DNA of 64,000 nt, from the NCBI GenBank assembly GCA_020850325.1, contig JADZEW010000028.1, positions 1 through 64,000 of the forward strand. The letters run 5' to 3'. Each line of letters begins with the position of its first letter. The stretch's first letter is position 1. Below the pieces are notes generated by a model. That model saw nothing but the letters and a program-made list of their open reading frames with translations, searched no databases and was not told the origin of the DNA. The stretch comes from Methanoregulaceae archaeon. Its GTDB lineage: Bacteria; Armatimonadota; Fimbriimonadia; Fimbriimonadales; Fimbriimonadaceae. Below are positions 44,376 to 53,459 of this stretch, piece by piece. Made by a program: the position numbers and the translations under genes.

Positions 44376-45521
44376 TTACTTGGTCCGGGAGAGTACGTCA
44401 CGGTACACCTGTAGCGTTTCCGCCGCGCATCGATCCCAAGAGAACTTGGCGAGTTGGGCCGGCATGGCCGCGCTTAGCCGTGCGCGCAACTCCTCATCGG
44501 CCACGATTTCGTGCATCCGCGCGGCAAGGGCACCCGCGTCGCGAGTGGGGAAGTACAGCACCGCGTCGCCTCCCACCTCGGGGAGCGAGCTGTTGTTCGC
44601 GACGATGGTCGGTGTGCCGTAGCTGAGAGCTTCCAAAACCGGCAGTCCGAATCCCTCGTACTCCGAGGGCATCACAAACGCATCCGCATGGGTGTAGAGC
44701 GCGGAAAGAAGCTCGTCGGGCACGAACCCGGGCGTGACCACGTCCGTTCGGAACGGATGCTGATCGATGGCAGCGCGAACCTCGGCAGGAGCAGCGTCCG
44801 CCTTGCCCGCCATGACAAGTTGGTGGGGGAGTCCGCTCGCACGTTTGAACTCGGCGAACGCCTCGAGCAGCGTCAGGATTCCCTTGTGCCCGCGCCACAT
44901 CGAAACGAAGAGGAAGTACGGCTGATCGGTGCCGAGAAACGCACGGAGGCGCATCTCGCTGTCTTCGGGGAGCACCTGAGTCTCAGGATGGCCTTCGTAA
45001 ACCACCGAGATCTTGGCGGGCGGGATGCCGAGTGTCGCCTGCGCGTCGGCCGCGGAGTGCTTCGAGATTGCGATGACCCGTCGCGCTCCGCGCAGCGCGT
45101 GCTCCAGCACGCGTTTGAACATCATGAACTTGATGCCCGATCCCTTACCGCTGCGCGTCGCCACGGGAAAGTGAAGGATGGTCAGATCGTGGAGCGTGGT
45201 CACGAACGGCCGGCGATAGAACAGCGGGTGGTTGAAGTTGAGGAAGTGGACCAGATCGAGGCGGTGGGCGTTCAGCGACTTCAAGAGCGTCGTCTGTTCG
45301 GCCCGGCTGTAATGCGGCGCATCGACCACGACCGGCGTGAAGTTTGCTTGCTGCAGCGTCCACTCGTCGCGGTCGGCGGGGGTCAATAAGACGAAGTAAT
45401 CGTTCTCGGGGTCGAGCCGGGCGAGGCCCTCGATCAGTTCACGGGTGTACCGTCCGATGCCTCCGGTCGAAGTTCGAAAGAAGCGCGCGTCGATGCCGAT
45501 CCGGTAGCGAGGTTGAGCCAT
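44376..45521 (-). CDS. Glycosyltransferase, GT4 type
   Basis: GT-B glycosyltransferase of 381 residues: IGIDARFFRTSTGGIGRYTREL at the N-terminus, YFLFVSMWRGHKGILTLLEAF, and FVMPSEYEGFGLPVLEALSYGTPTI with the E-x7-E motif. This pattern is typical of mannosyltransferase-like family-4 enzymes. It stands apart from the main polysaccharide cluster and is transcribed alone. Confidence 0.92.
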   Translation of the reverse strand: MAQPRYRIGIDARFFRTSTGGIGRYTRELIEGLARLDPENDYFVLLTPADRDEWTLQQANFTPVVVDAPHYSRAEQTTLLKSLNAHRLDLVHFLNFNHPLFYRRPFVTTLHDLTILHFPVATRSGKGSGIKFMMFKRVLEHALRGARRVIAISKHSAADAQATLGIPPAKISVVYEGHPETQVLPEDSEMRLRAFLGTDQPYFLFVSMWRGHKGILTLLEAFAEFKRASGLPHQLVMAGKADAAPAEVRAAIDQHPFRTDVVTPGFVPDELLSALYTHADAFVMPSEYEGFGLPVLEALSYGTPTIVANNSSLPEVGGDAVLYFPTRDAGALAARMHEIVADEELRARLSAAMPAQLAKFSWDRCAAETLQVYRDVLSRTK

Positions 45522-45626
45522 GGGCAGGGTTGCTCAGGTTACCGTACACGTTATCCCCAAGCCACAACTATCGGCGAATCTAAGTCACTGGTGAGTCGTC
45601 CCAACATAGACAGGTGGGGTGACCGC

Positions 45627-48548
45627 ATGATACATGCTCGAATCGCTGTGCTCTTGGCCGCGATCTGCGGACTGACCGGACTCTCGGCAGCGCAGTTCTT
45701 GATTGTTCCGAAGGGGGAGCGGGCGGGCAGTGTGACGCCCAAGGCGCTGAAGGCCGAGATGGACGCTTATGGAGCCTATGCCACCGCGCGGCTCGAACTC
45801 AGCTTCGCCACCGATCCGAACTGGAGCAACGAAGTCGACTTCATGATGCGCCTCCCGGAGAACACTGAGGCGACGGGCTTCGCGTATTGGTTCGGCGACG
45901 AGTACGTTGTCGCGAAGACGGTCGAGAAAGCCCGCGCCGCCCAAATCTACGAGTTCATCACCTCCCGCCAGCGCGATCCCGCGCTGGTCGAGCTGGTCGG
46001 ACGGCGACAGTTCCGCGTGCGCATTGCTCCGATCGACCGGACCAAGGATCTCCGGGTCGAGATCAAACTCGTTATCACCCAAACGAGAGGGGCTCTCGCC
46101 CTTCCGCTGACCGCGATGTTTCATCAGAAGCTGGAGTCCGCGGACCTATCCTTGAGCACTCCTGACGGGTGGCGTGAAAACTGGGGGCGCTCGGCGACAC
46201 GGCAAGGAGATCGCCAGACCATTCGCTTCGAATCGAAGCCCTGGACCGCGAAATCTGATTGGCGAGCTTCGCCGCCCCCTGCTCCGGTGGTCGCCTCGGT
46301 CGGCCGTCCCGAACGAGGGGAAGGCACGATTCTGGTCGCCTACACCGCTCGCCGGTCCGAATCGAACATTCGCCTCACCGGTCTCAAGGGGGTCCTCCGT
46401 CACATCTACCCGGCAAGGGCCAGCTTGAAAGCGGGGGAGACCGTGACTTTCTCGGCAAGAATCGCGGAGAACGCTCCCGATGAAGCCGAACTCGTGGTGG
46501 GAACGCATCGATGGCGTCAGCGATTGTCGAAGACGCCCTTTGCCGACCGCGCAGCGGTCGTCGCCTGGGGGGCGAACCACGTCGCCGCACTGAAGGACAA
46601 GAATGAGATTCGAAAGTGGGGCATGTGGCTCGGCATCCCGACCAAGGAGACCAGCTGGCTGGCCGTCCCCAAAGCGGAGGAAGCCGCACTCATGAGCGCC
46701 CGATTCGAAGTCGGGGCGCGACAGTATTGGCTGATCGTTGCCCGATATGGCCAAGACTCGAAGCAGGCTCTTGCCGAGTTAACTAAGGTGCGTAAGCTCT
46801 TTCGAGATGCCGACCCCCGGTTCAAAACTGATCAGCAGGTCGATGCCAACATGGGTTGGCGGCTTGAGAACGCCGCCTACAATGTCTTCAACTTGTTAAC
46901 TGCGCAGTACGGTAAGGCCGTCGCCCAGCTCGGTCGGTCTAGTACTTCGGCCAAGAGCTTTGCCGCTGGCGTGCGACACATCCATGCGAGTAAGAAGATC
47001 TACTGGTTCCGGCGCATGGCTGTCGAGGATGTGCTCGCCGATGCGATCAGCGGGGAGATCAACGAACGAATGGACGTCCTGCTCGGTTACTGGGGCGATC
47101 GGGACCCGGGCAAATTCAACCCGCGCGATCCCGAGTTGATTCGGCTTTGGTCAGCCTTGACTCCGGCGCAACGGAAAGAAATGGGTTTGCCCTATCGCCT
47201 GACCGAAGGGCTGCAGATCGCCGAGCGCTTGCGCCTAGGTCTTCCGGTGGAAAACGCACCTGCTGCCCGGCGCTTTGCCATCGACGCCGTCCGGCTGGCC
47301 CCCGTCTTCGGAAATGTGGCCCAGCTCCGTGGCGAGGCGCGAGCCAGCATTGCTCACTACAGTCTCACGGAAGTTGCTCGCAAGTGGTTTGGCGATCGGC
47401 AGAAACCTCGCACCCCCGCGCCCATCAGCGAGCGGGTCAACGAGCTGGACCGATGGCTTCGCAAGTTCGAGCTGACACGCTCACAGGCTAAGGACACCTT
47501 GATCGATATCGTGGGCCTCGACCAAATGAGGGCCCAGCCACACAATCCCGACCCCACGAAGCCGCTCCTCAGCGTAGATCAGCTCCGGTTTATCCGCCAC
47601 TACCGGCTCAATGCCGTCGAAGTGGTCCGTCGTCTATATGAAGACAACTACCGAAATGCGACCTATCGCTGGGCGTCCTTTGCTTACACCACCCGGAGAG
47701 ATCCCTCGGACGTCGCGGAATCTCGGAAGCAGCTAGAAGCCTGGGCCAAAGCCCTCGCAAGGAAGCCCCCCACAAGCCCGAAAGAGGTACGAAATGCGGG
47801 AACTGGGGATCCGGCCCGAGATGACTACGTGTTTAGCCTCCGCACTTATGGGCCGAACCATCCGAAGACCAAGGAAGCGCGGGAGGAGATGGAAGCTTCT
47901 GACCGAGTTAGAGGCAAACCCACCCGGATCCCGGTCCGGGCCGAGATCCTCCAGTTGGACCTCGAGATCGACCGACTCCTGTGGCGGCCGCTCACTCCGG
48001 AGGAGACGGCGAAACGAGATGAGATGGAACGCCGACGCAAGGAGCTCTTTGCCCGGATGGGTGACCCGCTCCTCATCGTCGATGCGCCCCCGACCGCCCG
48101 AGTCAGCGCGCGCCTCCCAGATGGGCGTCTGGTCAGTCTCGGGTGGAATGCGCAAGCGATGCGCTGGGAGCACCGATTCGATTTGCCGCCAGGTTCGCAG
48201 GAAGGAACCATCGACATCCCAGTCTGGATCCGCCTCGGAAGCGGGGCCACCGAGTCGAAGACGGTTCGCATCCATGTGGACCAGACCCCTCCCGCGGTGA
48301 CGGTTGAGTGGATCAAGCTCCCGAACGGCTGGCGGGTCCGCGCGACCACGGAGGCGGGCGTCGCCCGCGTGAATCTTGCCCTTGCCGATGGCCGGCGGCT
48401 GGTCCTCAGCCGAATCGCCATGCAGGGTGATGGCATCGTTTGGCAGATCGATATCGCGGGAGATGTAAGCGGGGAAGCGATCGTCATCGCGACCGATGCC
48501 GCTCACAACCGAACGGAGGTGCGGAAATCGTTTTCGCCCTCGCGCTGA
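45627..48548 (+). CDS. VIT-domain secreted protein
   Basis: Protein of 973 residues with a signal peptide (MIHARIAVLLAAICGLTGLSAAQ). An N-terminal VIT-like domain covers about residues 25-190, with AYGAYATARLELSF, AKTVEKARAAQIYEFI and RDPALVELVGRRQFRVRI. These are the blocks of inter-alpha-trypsin-inhibitor VIT domains. The von Willebrand A domain that usually follows VIT is not visible; instead a long helical region of unknown type occupies about 300-830. The C-terminal 100 residues look beta-sandwich-like. ATG 45627 is preceded by GGTGGGGTG. Its 3' end overlaps the next gene. Confidence 0.8.
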   Translation: MIHARIAVLLAAICGLTGLSAAQFLIVPKGERAGSVTPKALKAEMDAYGAYATARLELSFATDPNWSNEVDFMMRLPENTEATGFAYWFGDEYVVAKTVEKARAAQIYEFITSRQRDPALVELVGRRQFRVRIAPIDRTKDLRVEIKLVITQTRGALALPLTAMFHQKLESADLSLSTPDGWRENWGRSATRQGDRQTIRFESKPWTAKSDWRASPPPAPVVASVGRPERGEGTILVAYTARRSESNIRLTGLKGVLRHIYPARASLKAGETVTFSARIAENAPDEAELVVGTHRWRQRLSKTPFADRAAVVAWGANHVAALKDKNEIRKWGMWLGIPTKETSWLAVPKAEEAALMSARFEVGARQYWLIVARYGQDSKQALAELTKVRKLFRDADPRFKTDQQVDANMGWRLENAAYNVFNLLTAQYGKAVAQLGRSSTSAKSFAAGVRHIHASKKIYWFRRMAVEDVLADAISGEINERMDVLLGYWGDRDPGKFNPRDPELIRLWSALTPAQRKEMGLPYRLTEGLQIAERLRLGLPVENAPAARRFAIDAVRLAPVFGNVAQLRGEARASIAHYSLTEVARKWFGDRQKPRTPAPISERVNELDRWLRKFELTRSQAKDTLIDIVGLDQMRAQPHNPDPTKPLLSVDQLRFIRHYRLNAVEVVRRLYEDNYRNATYRWASFAYTTRRDPSDVAESRKQLEAWAKALARKPPTSPKEVRNAGTGDPARDDYVFSLRTYGPNHPKTKEAREEMEASDRVRGKPTRIPVRAEILQLDLEIDRLLWRPLTPEETAKRDEMERRRKELFARMGDPLLIVDAPPTARVSARLPDGRLVSLGWNAQAMRWEHRFDLPPGSQEGTIDIPVWIRLGSGATESKTVRIHVDQTPPAVTVEWIKLPNGWRVRATTEAGVARVNLALADGRRLVLSRIAMQGDGIVWQIDIAGDVSGEAIVIATDAAHNRTEVRKSFSPSR

Positions 48549-49942
48549 TTGCGCTGATCTCTCCGACGGTCGACGTTCATACGAACCTGCTCAGCGTGAC
48601 CGCCCTCGCGGTCGATGATCAAGGCTCGATTTGGGCGGGAACGTCGGGCGGACTCGTGCAATGGACGCCCGACGGCCGCGCTCGGCTCTGGACCCGCGCC
48701 GATGGCCTCCCCGGCTTGAGGGTTCGGCAGTTGCAGGCCGGGAAGGACGGCCTGCGCGTGCTCGCCGACGGAACGGCGGTGCTGCGCGGTGGGCGGTTCG
48801 ATAAGGGAGATCACCCCATCCCCGTTCGCGCTGCTCACGGCCTTCCCCTGCCAGGGGAAGGAAAGTCCTCCCTCTCCACCGTGTCGGTCGGGCTTCCTGG
48901 ACCGCCCGTCGCGCGGGCGAAAGTGGGATCGCAGTGGGTGTGGGCGGTTCCCGAATCCGGTTTGTTGACGCTGAGCCGGGGCAAGGGCACGCCCTTCGAA
49001 CCACAACCACCCACCAAGTTGTTGACCTCGCTAGCGGTTAGTCGCGAAGGTCACTTGCTCGCTGGCACCGCTGGCCAAGGCGTGCTCCGCCTGACAAAAG
49101 GCAAGTGGGAGTCGCTTCGCCTGCCCGCCGGATCGCTCGAGGGTGCCGACGCAACGGCCCTCATTCCCAATGGAGACCGTCTCTGGGTCGCTCCCCGCGA
49201 GGGGGCTTCGTTCACGCTGAACAAACAGCAATCGGCAGCCAAGGGTGCTCCCTGGCGCACGGCCGTGACCTGGAACGGACAAGACCTGGTGCGACGTGCC
49301 GACGGCCGGCTTGCCTTCATCGACGCCCAGGGGAGGGAACTCCCATCAACTCTTGTGCTTCCCCGCGTGAATGCGAATGCGATTTGGGTGGAGGGAGGCA
49401 CTCTGTTCGTTGCCCAACCCGGCGGATGGAGCGAGTTTGCTCCCGGCGAACCCCCGCGGCATCGATTCGACCTTCCCGAGCTGCAGGGCGCGCCGACGAC
49501 GACGATCTACGCCGACGAGAGGATGGTAGCGATCGGAACCCAAGACCGAGGTCTCATCCTGGTCGATCGACCGACCGGGGAGGTGCGCCACCTCCACGAG
49601 GTTCACGGGTTGACCGACGATTGGATCACCGCGCTTGCGCCTGATAATCGAGGGTTGCTGATCGGTACCTTCGTGGGGGGCCTTCTGCGTTGGGATGGCG
49701 AGCGGGTCACTCAGGTCGGCCTTAAGGGCGGCTGCATCACGCGTCTCCTCGTTGACGGCGCGCGCACATGGGTCGGCTCATTGGCCGGCATTTTCGAATG
49801 GAACGAGGGCGTTCTCTCGGCTCCCGCATGGGCAAAGCAGATCGAACCCGACGTCACCGACATCGCCGTCCACGATGGCCGGCTATGGATAGCCGCGGGT
49901 GGAGCGCTCTTCGAGATTCGCTTTGGGTTAACGCGAAGTTAA
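48527..49942 (+). CDS. Secreted two-component-type beta-propeller protein, probable AUC start
   Basis: Propeller protein of about 471 residues with a hydrophobic leader (VFALALIALISPTVDV). The repeats are of the Reg_prop type: VTALAVDDQGSIWAGTSGGLVQW and LTDDWITALAPDNRGLLIGTFVGG. No ATG/GTG/TTG lies between 48440 and the leader. GGAGGT (48515-48520) sits 6 nt before ATC 48527, so I propose an AUC start; TTG 48440 would add 29 arginine-rich residues. It overlaps the VIT gene by 22 bp. Residues encoded at 48812-48862 derive from the REP-like repeat. Confidence 0.72.
   Translation: MVFALALIALISPTVDVHTNLLSVTALAVDDQGSIWAGTSGGLVQWTPDGRARLWTRADGLPGLRVRQLQAGKDGLRVLADGTAVLRGGRFDKGDHPIPVRAAHGLPLPGEGKSSLSTVSVGLPGPPVARAKVGSQWVWAVPESGLLTLSRGKGTPFEPQPPTKLLTSLAVSREGHLLAGTAGQGVLRLTKGKWESLRLPAGSLEGADATALIPNGDRLWVAPREGASFTLNKQQSAAKGAPWRTAVTWNGQDLVRRADGRLAFIDAQGRELPSTLVLPRVNANAIWVEGGTLFVAQPGGWSEFAPGEPPRHRFDLPELQGAPTTTIYADERMVAIGTQDRGLILVDRPTGEVRHLHEVHGLTDDWITALAPDNRGLLIGTFVGGLLRWDGERVTQVGLKGGCITRLLVDGARTWVGSLAGIFEWNEGVLSAPAWAKQIEPDVTDIAVHDGRLWIAAGGALFEIRFGLTRS
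48812..48862 (+). repeat. Half REP-like element inside a coding sequence
   Basis: This 51-bp stretch matches 189-240 at about 44 of 52 positions, including CACCCCATCC, GTTCGCG, GCTCAC and CCTTCCCCT plus GGGGAAGGA. It stays in frame and is read as HPIPVRAAHGLPLPGEG within the propeller protein. The right half of the palindrome is absent. Confidence 0.75.
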
Positions 49943-49965
49943 GCGGGTGTACGCTTGCCACAGCC

Positions 49966-51933
49966 ATGGCAGAAACCCCCGAACGCGCCTATTTTGAACC
50001 TGACGAGATCGTCCGCTCCCAAAATGGAGGCGGAAAGACGTTCGCCGATATCTTGACGGGACGCCTGAGCCGCCGGGGCCTCCTGAAGGCGGGTTTCCTC
50101 GCGGGGGTTGCGGCGTCGCCGCTGGCGCGCGCGCTCGCGCGAGAGGAGTCGTTCGACGATGGCCTCGGCTTTGCGCCGATCGCACCGACAACCGTGGATC
50201 GCATCCAAGTTCCTGAAGGCTATCGCGCCCAAGTCGTGGTTCGCTGGGGAGATCCGATCAAGGCGGGAGCACCTGCCTTTGACCCTGAGAAGCAGTCGCC
50301 GGAGGCTCAGCGTCAACAGTTCGGTTACAATAACGACTTCATCGGCTTTCTGCCGCTGCCGTTCGGATCGCAAAACTCCTCGCACGGCCTCCTCGCCGTG
50401 AACCACGAGTACACGAACGCCGAGCTCATGTTCCCGGTCGCGAAGCCGACCGATATGTCCGAAGCCCAGACTCGCACCAGCATGGAGGCGGAAGGATTCG
50501 CGGTTGTCGAGATCAAGCTCGATGACCAGGGCGAGTGGCAGGTCGTCCAGGAAAGCCGCTATAACACGCGGTACTCGGCGACCTCGACGTTCGAAGTCAC
50601 CGGCCCCGCTCGCGGCCACGACCGCCTCAAGACCAAGCGCGATCCCTCTGGCCGCACGGCGGTGGGCACGTTTGCCAACTGCGCAGCTGGCAAGACCCCG
50701 TGGGGCACGGTGCTCAGCGCCGAGGAGAACTTCCAGGACTACTACGCCAACTCCGCCGCCGTAACCGATGCTCGCGAGACCCGCAGCCACGAGCGGTACG
50801 GCATTCCCAAGGAGGCCAGCGAGTACGGTTGGGAGCGGTTTTGGCCCGAACTCGACCTCAAAATCGAGCCGCACGGCCCCTACCAGCACGGATGGGTCGT
50901 CGAGTTCGATCCTTACGACCCCGACTGGACCCCGAAAAAGCGCACGAGCCTCGGCCGATTCCGCCACGAGGCCGCCACGACGTATGTGGCCAAGAACAAC
51001 CGCGTGGTGATGTACTCGGGGGATGATGCTCGGTTCGAGTACGTCTACAAGTTCGTTTGCGATCGACCTTACCAGCCGAACAACCGCGAGGCGAACCGCG
51101 ACCTCGTGGATGAGGGCACGCTGTACGTCGCCGTCTTCAACGAGGACGGAACCGGCGAGTGGCGTCCTCTGAAGCATGGCCACGGACCGCTGACCGCTGA
51201 GAATGGCTTCAAAGACCAAGGCGAGGTGATGATCGATGTGCGCATCGCCGCCGATCTTCTCGGCGCGACCAAGATGGACCGCCCGGAGGACATCGAGGTC
51301 AATCCGGTGAACAAGAAGCTCTACTTGGTCTGCACCAACAACACCGATCGAGGCAAGGAAGGGACGGCGACGACCGACAAAATGAATCCGCGGTCCGAGA
51401 ACAAGCACGGCCACATCATCGAGATCACCGAAGCCGATGACGACCACACCGCCACCACCTTTGCCTGGGAGATGTTCATGGTATGTGGCGATCCCGCCGA
51501 CGAGGCAACCTACTTCGCCGGGTTCGACCGAACGAAAGTGAGTCCGATCTCCTGCCCTGATAACGTCGCCTTCGACGCCAAGGGCAACCTATGGATCGCA
51601 ACCGACGGCATGTCCAAGACCCTCAAGGTCAACGACGCGTTCTACGCCGTGCCCGTGCAGGGTCCTAACCGGGGGCGTCTGCAGATGTTTATGGCTTCCG
51701 TTCCTGCGGCGGAAGTTTGCGGTCCCGAGTTTACGCCCGACGGTACGACGGTGTTTCTTGCCATTCAGCACCCGGCGGAGGGTTCGAAGCACGGAGAGTT
51801 CACGACGCTTTGGCCCGACGGAGCCGGATTGCCGCGGCCCTCGGTCATCGCGATTCGAGCCGAAGATGGTCGGGTGATTGGATCCAAGCCGGCCGGTGCA
51901 TCCCGTCGCGATCTGCTTGGACTCAATCGGTAG
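49966..51933 (+). CDS. PhoX-like (DUF839) secreted phosphatase-type protein
   Basis: Protein of 655 residues with a Tat signal (GRLSRRGLLKAGFLAGVAASPLARA). The mature domain has the PhoX family order: GYNNDFIGFLPL, LLAVNHEYTNAELMFP, GTFANCAAGKTPWGTVLSAEENFQDYY and, near the C-terminus, SCPDNVAFDAKGNLWIATDG. PhoX enzymes are iron- and calcium-dependent alkaline phosphatases. Acidic and Cys residues of the cofactor site appear present, but I cannot verify the full set. ATG 49966 is 23 bp after the propeller stop. Confidence 0.9.
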   Translation: MAETPERAYFEPDEIVRSQNGGGKTFADILTGRLSRRGLLKAGFLAGVAASPLARALAREESFDDGLGFAPIAPTTVDRIQVPEGYRAQVVVRWGDPIKAGAPAFDPEKQSPEAQRQQFGYNNDFIGFLPLPFGSQNSSHGLLAVNHEYTNAELMFPVAKPTDMSEAQTRTSMEAEGFAVVEIKLDDQGEWQVVQESRYNTRYSATSTFEVTGPARGHDRLKTKRDPSGRTAVGTFANCAAGKTPWGTVLSAEENFQDYYANSAAVTDARETRSHERYGIPKEASEYGWERFWPELDLKIEPHGPYQHGWVVEFDPYDPDWTPKKRTSLGRFRHEAATTYVAKNNRVVMYSGDDARFEYVYKFVCDRPYQPNNREANRDLVDEGTLYVAVFNEDGTGEWRPLKHGHGPLTAENGFKDQGEVMIDVRIAADLLGATKMDRPEDIEVNPVNKKLYLVCTNNTDRGKEGTATTDKMNPRSENKHGHIIEITEADDDHTATTFAWEMFMVCGDPADEATYFAGFDRTKVSPISCPDNVAFDAKGNLWIATDGMSKTLKVNDAFYAVPVQGPNRGRLQMFMASVPAAEVCGPEFTPDGTTVFLAIQHPAEGSKHGEFTTLWPDGAGLPRPSVIAIRAEDGRVIGSKPAGASRRDLLGLNR

Positions 51934-51978
51934 GGCTTTCTGCCCCGGATCGGGCTGATTCGGGGCAAACTAGCCGGT

Positions 51979-53394
51979 ATGGTCGCCGCGATCGCCGCTC
52001 TGCTGCTCTGTTCGTTGAGCCCGGCTGGGCTCGTCGAAGGGTTCCTCGAGGCGGTGAACTCGAAGGACAAGGCAAAGCTCTCCGCGTTCGCCAGCGAACA
52101 CTTCCACGATCCGAAGGCCGTGCCCGAGCGGGTGGATCGCCTGATGCGCATCGCCGAGCAGTCGGGGCCATGGAAGCTCATTCGGCTTGTCGATGATCTG
52201 CCGAATCTCAAGCGAGCCGAGATCGAGGACCGGATGGCGACGAGGCTCGCGCTCGTGCTGCAGCTGGAAGCGGGGAAGATCCGAGGTATTCAGTTCATGG
52301 ACAAGGAGTCCCTGAGTGAACCCGCTCCGAAGGAGTACCGCGATTGGACAAGCCTTGCCGCGTTGGTCGCCGAGATCCGTAAGGACACGCAGTCGCCAGC
52401 GCTGGGGGCCGCGGTGTGGCAAAAGGACCAGCCGCTCGAAGTCGCAGTTGACGGCCTTCGCAAGCTAGGGAAGACCGATCCGGTGAACCCCAGCGACCTC
52501 TGGCATATCGGATCGATCGGCAAGTCGATGACGGCCTCGCTCATCGGTGCGCTGATCGAGAAGGGCCACCTCAAGTGGGACTCGACGCTCGGTGAACTCT
52601 TACCGGAGACTCCCATGCGCGACAGTTATCGGAAAGTAACTCTGCTCCAGATCATGCGGCACCGCAGCGGAATCGTTCAAGACATGAACTTCACCCGCGC
52701 CGACGTCGACCGCATCGTCGGTGATGAGCGAAACCCGACGAAGATGCGCGAGCTCTATGCCCGTCACACGCTCGCTCGCGAGCCTCTTGGCCCTCCCGAC
52801 GGCCAGTTCCGGTACTCCAACGCGGGTTACACGCTTCTGGGGCACATTGCTGAAACGGTCTTGAAGCAGCCCTTTGAAGCGCTGATGCGCCAGTATGTCT
52901 TCAATCCCATCGGAATGAAGACCGCCGTGGTCGGAAATCTGGAAAGCGAGGAGGGCCGCGCAGTCGGCCACGTGAAGACCCCGCTCGGGATCCGGGCCAA
53001 CGATATGACCGATCCGCTGGGCCTTTTCATCAGCCCCGCTGGCAACATGTGGTGCTCGATGGAAGACCTGGCGCGATTCGGCCGCGCGCATCTCGACGGA
53101 TTGAACGGCGAGCCGTCCTTCCTGAAGGCGGAGACTCTCAAGATGTTGCACACGGGCATGCCCGAGGGCCCCGGCGGCGGTGACTACGCGTGCGGCTGGG
53201 TGATCGGCCCGTTGCCCGGCACTCAGATGGCGCATGGACATAACGGATCGAACGGAACGATGGTCGCCGAGCTGTATCTGTTTCCAAAGGCCGAGCTCGT
53301 CGTGGCTTCGGTCGCTAACCGCGGCGGGGAAGCCCAACCGTCGCCTCCGCTGCAGTTTGTGCTGGCCGTGGCCCAGCGATACGCTCCTCGTTAG
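51979..53394 (+). CDS. Serine hydrolase (beta-lactamase/penicillin-binding family) with N-terminal NTF2-like domain
   Basis: Exported enzyme of 471 residues. After a short signal-like start, a domain of about 100 residues (GLVEGFLEAVNSKDKAKLSAF) resembles NTF2/SnoaL-type folds. The class C beta-lactamase-like domain follows, with Ser179-x-x-Lys182 (GSIGKSMT) and Tyr279-Ser-Asn281 (YSNAGYTLLGHI); HNGSNG near the end takes the place of the K-T-G motif. It is probably a peptidase or esterase, not a true beta-lactamase. Confidence 0.88.
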   Translation: MVAAIAALLLCSLSPAGLVEGFLEAVNSKDKAKLSAFASEHFHDPKAVPERVDRLMRIAEQSGPWKLIRLVDDLPNLKRAEIEDRMATRLALVLQLEAGKIRGIQFMDKESLSEPAPKEYRDWTSLAALVAEIRKDTQSPALGAAVWQKDQPLEVAVDGLRKLGKTDPVNPSDLWHIGSIGKSMTASLIGALIEKGHLKWDSTLGELLPETPMRDSYRKVTLLQIMRHRSGIVQDMNFTRADVDRIVGDERNPTKMRELYARHTLAREPLGPPDGQFRYSNAGYTLLGHIAETVLKQPFEALMRQYVFNPIGMKTAVVGNLESEEGRAVGHVKTPLGIRANDMTDPLGLFISPAGNMWCSMEDLARFGRAHLDGLNGEPSFLKAETLKMLHTGMPEGPGGGDYACGWVIGPLPGTQMAHGHNGSNGTMVAELYLFPKAELVVASVANRGGEAQPSPPLQFVLAVAQRYAPR

Positions 53395-53404
53395 CGAAAC
53401 ATCA

Positions 53405-53419
53405 TAATAATGATTATCA
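53405..53419. promoter_or_regulatory. Fur/Zur-type operator
   Basis: TAATAATGATTATCA is a 7-1-7 inverted repeat with one mismatched pair. It agrees at 14 of 15 positions with the TGATAATNATTATCA form of Fur-superfamily (Zur) boxes. It lies 10 bp after the hydrolase stop and 40 bp before the DinB start, in a GC-rich genome where such an AT-rich palindrome is unlikely by chance. Confidence 0.6.
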
Positions 53420-53459
53420 GAACGTGTTTCTGCCGTCAGGAGGCGGTATCGTCAGCGAT

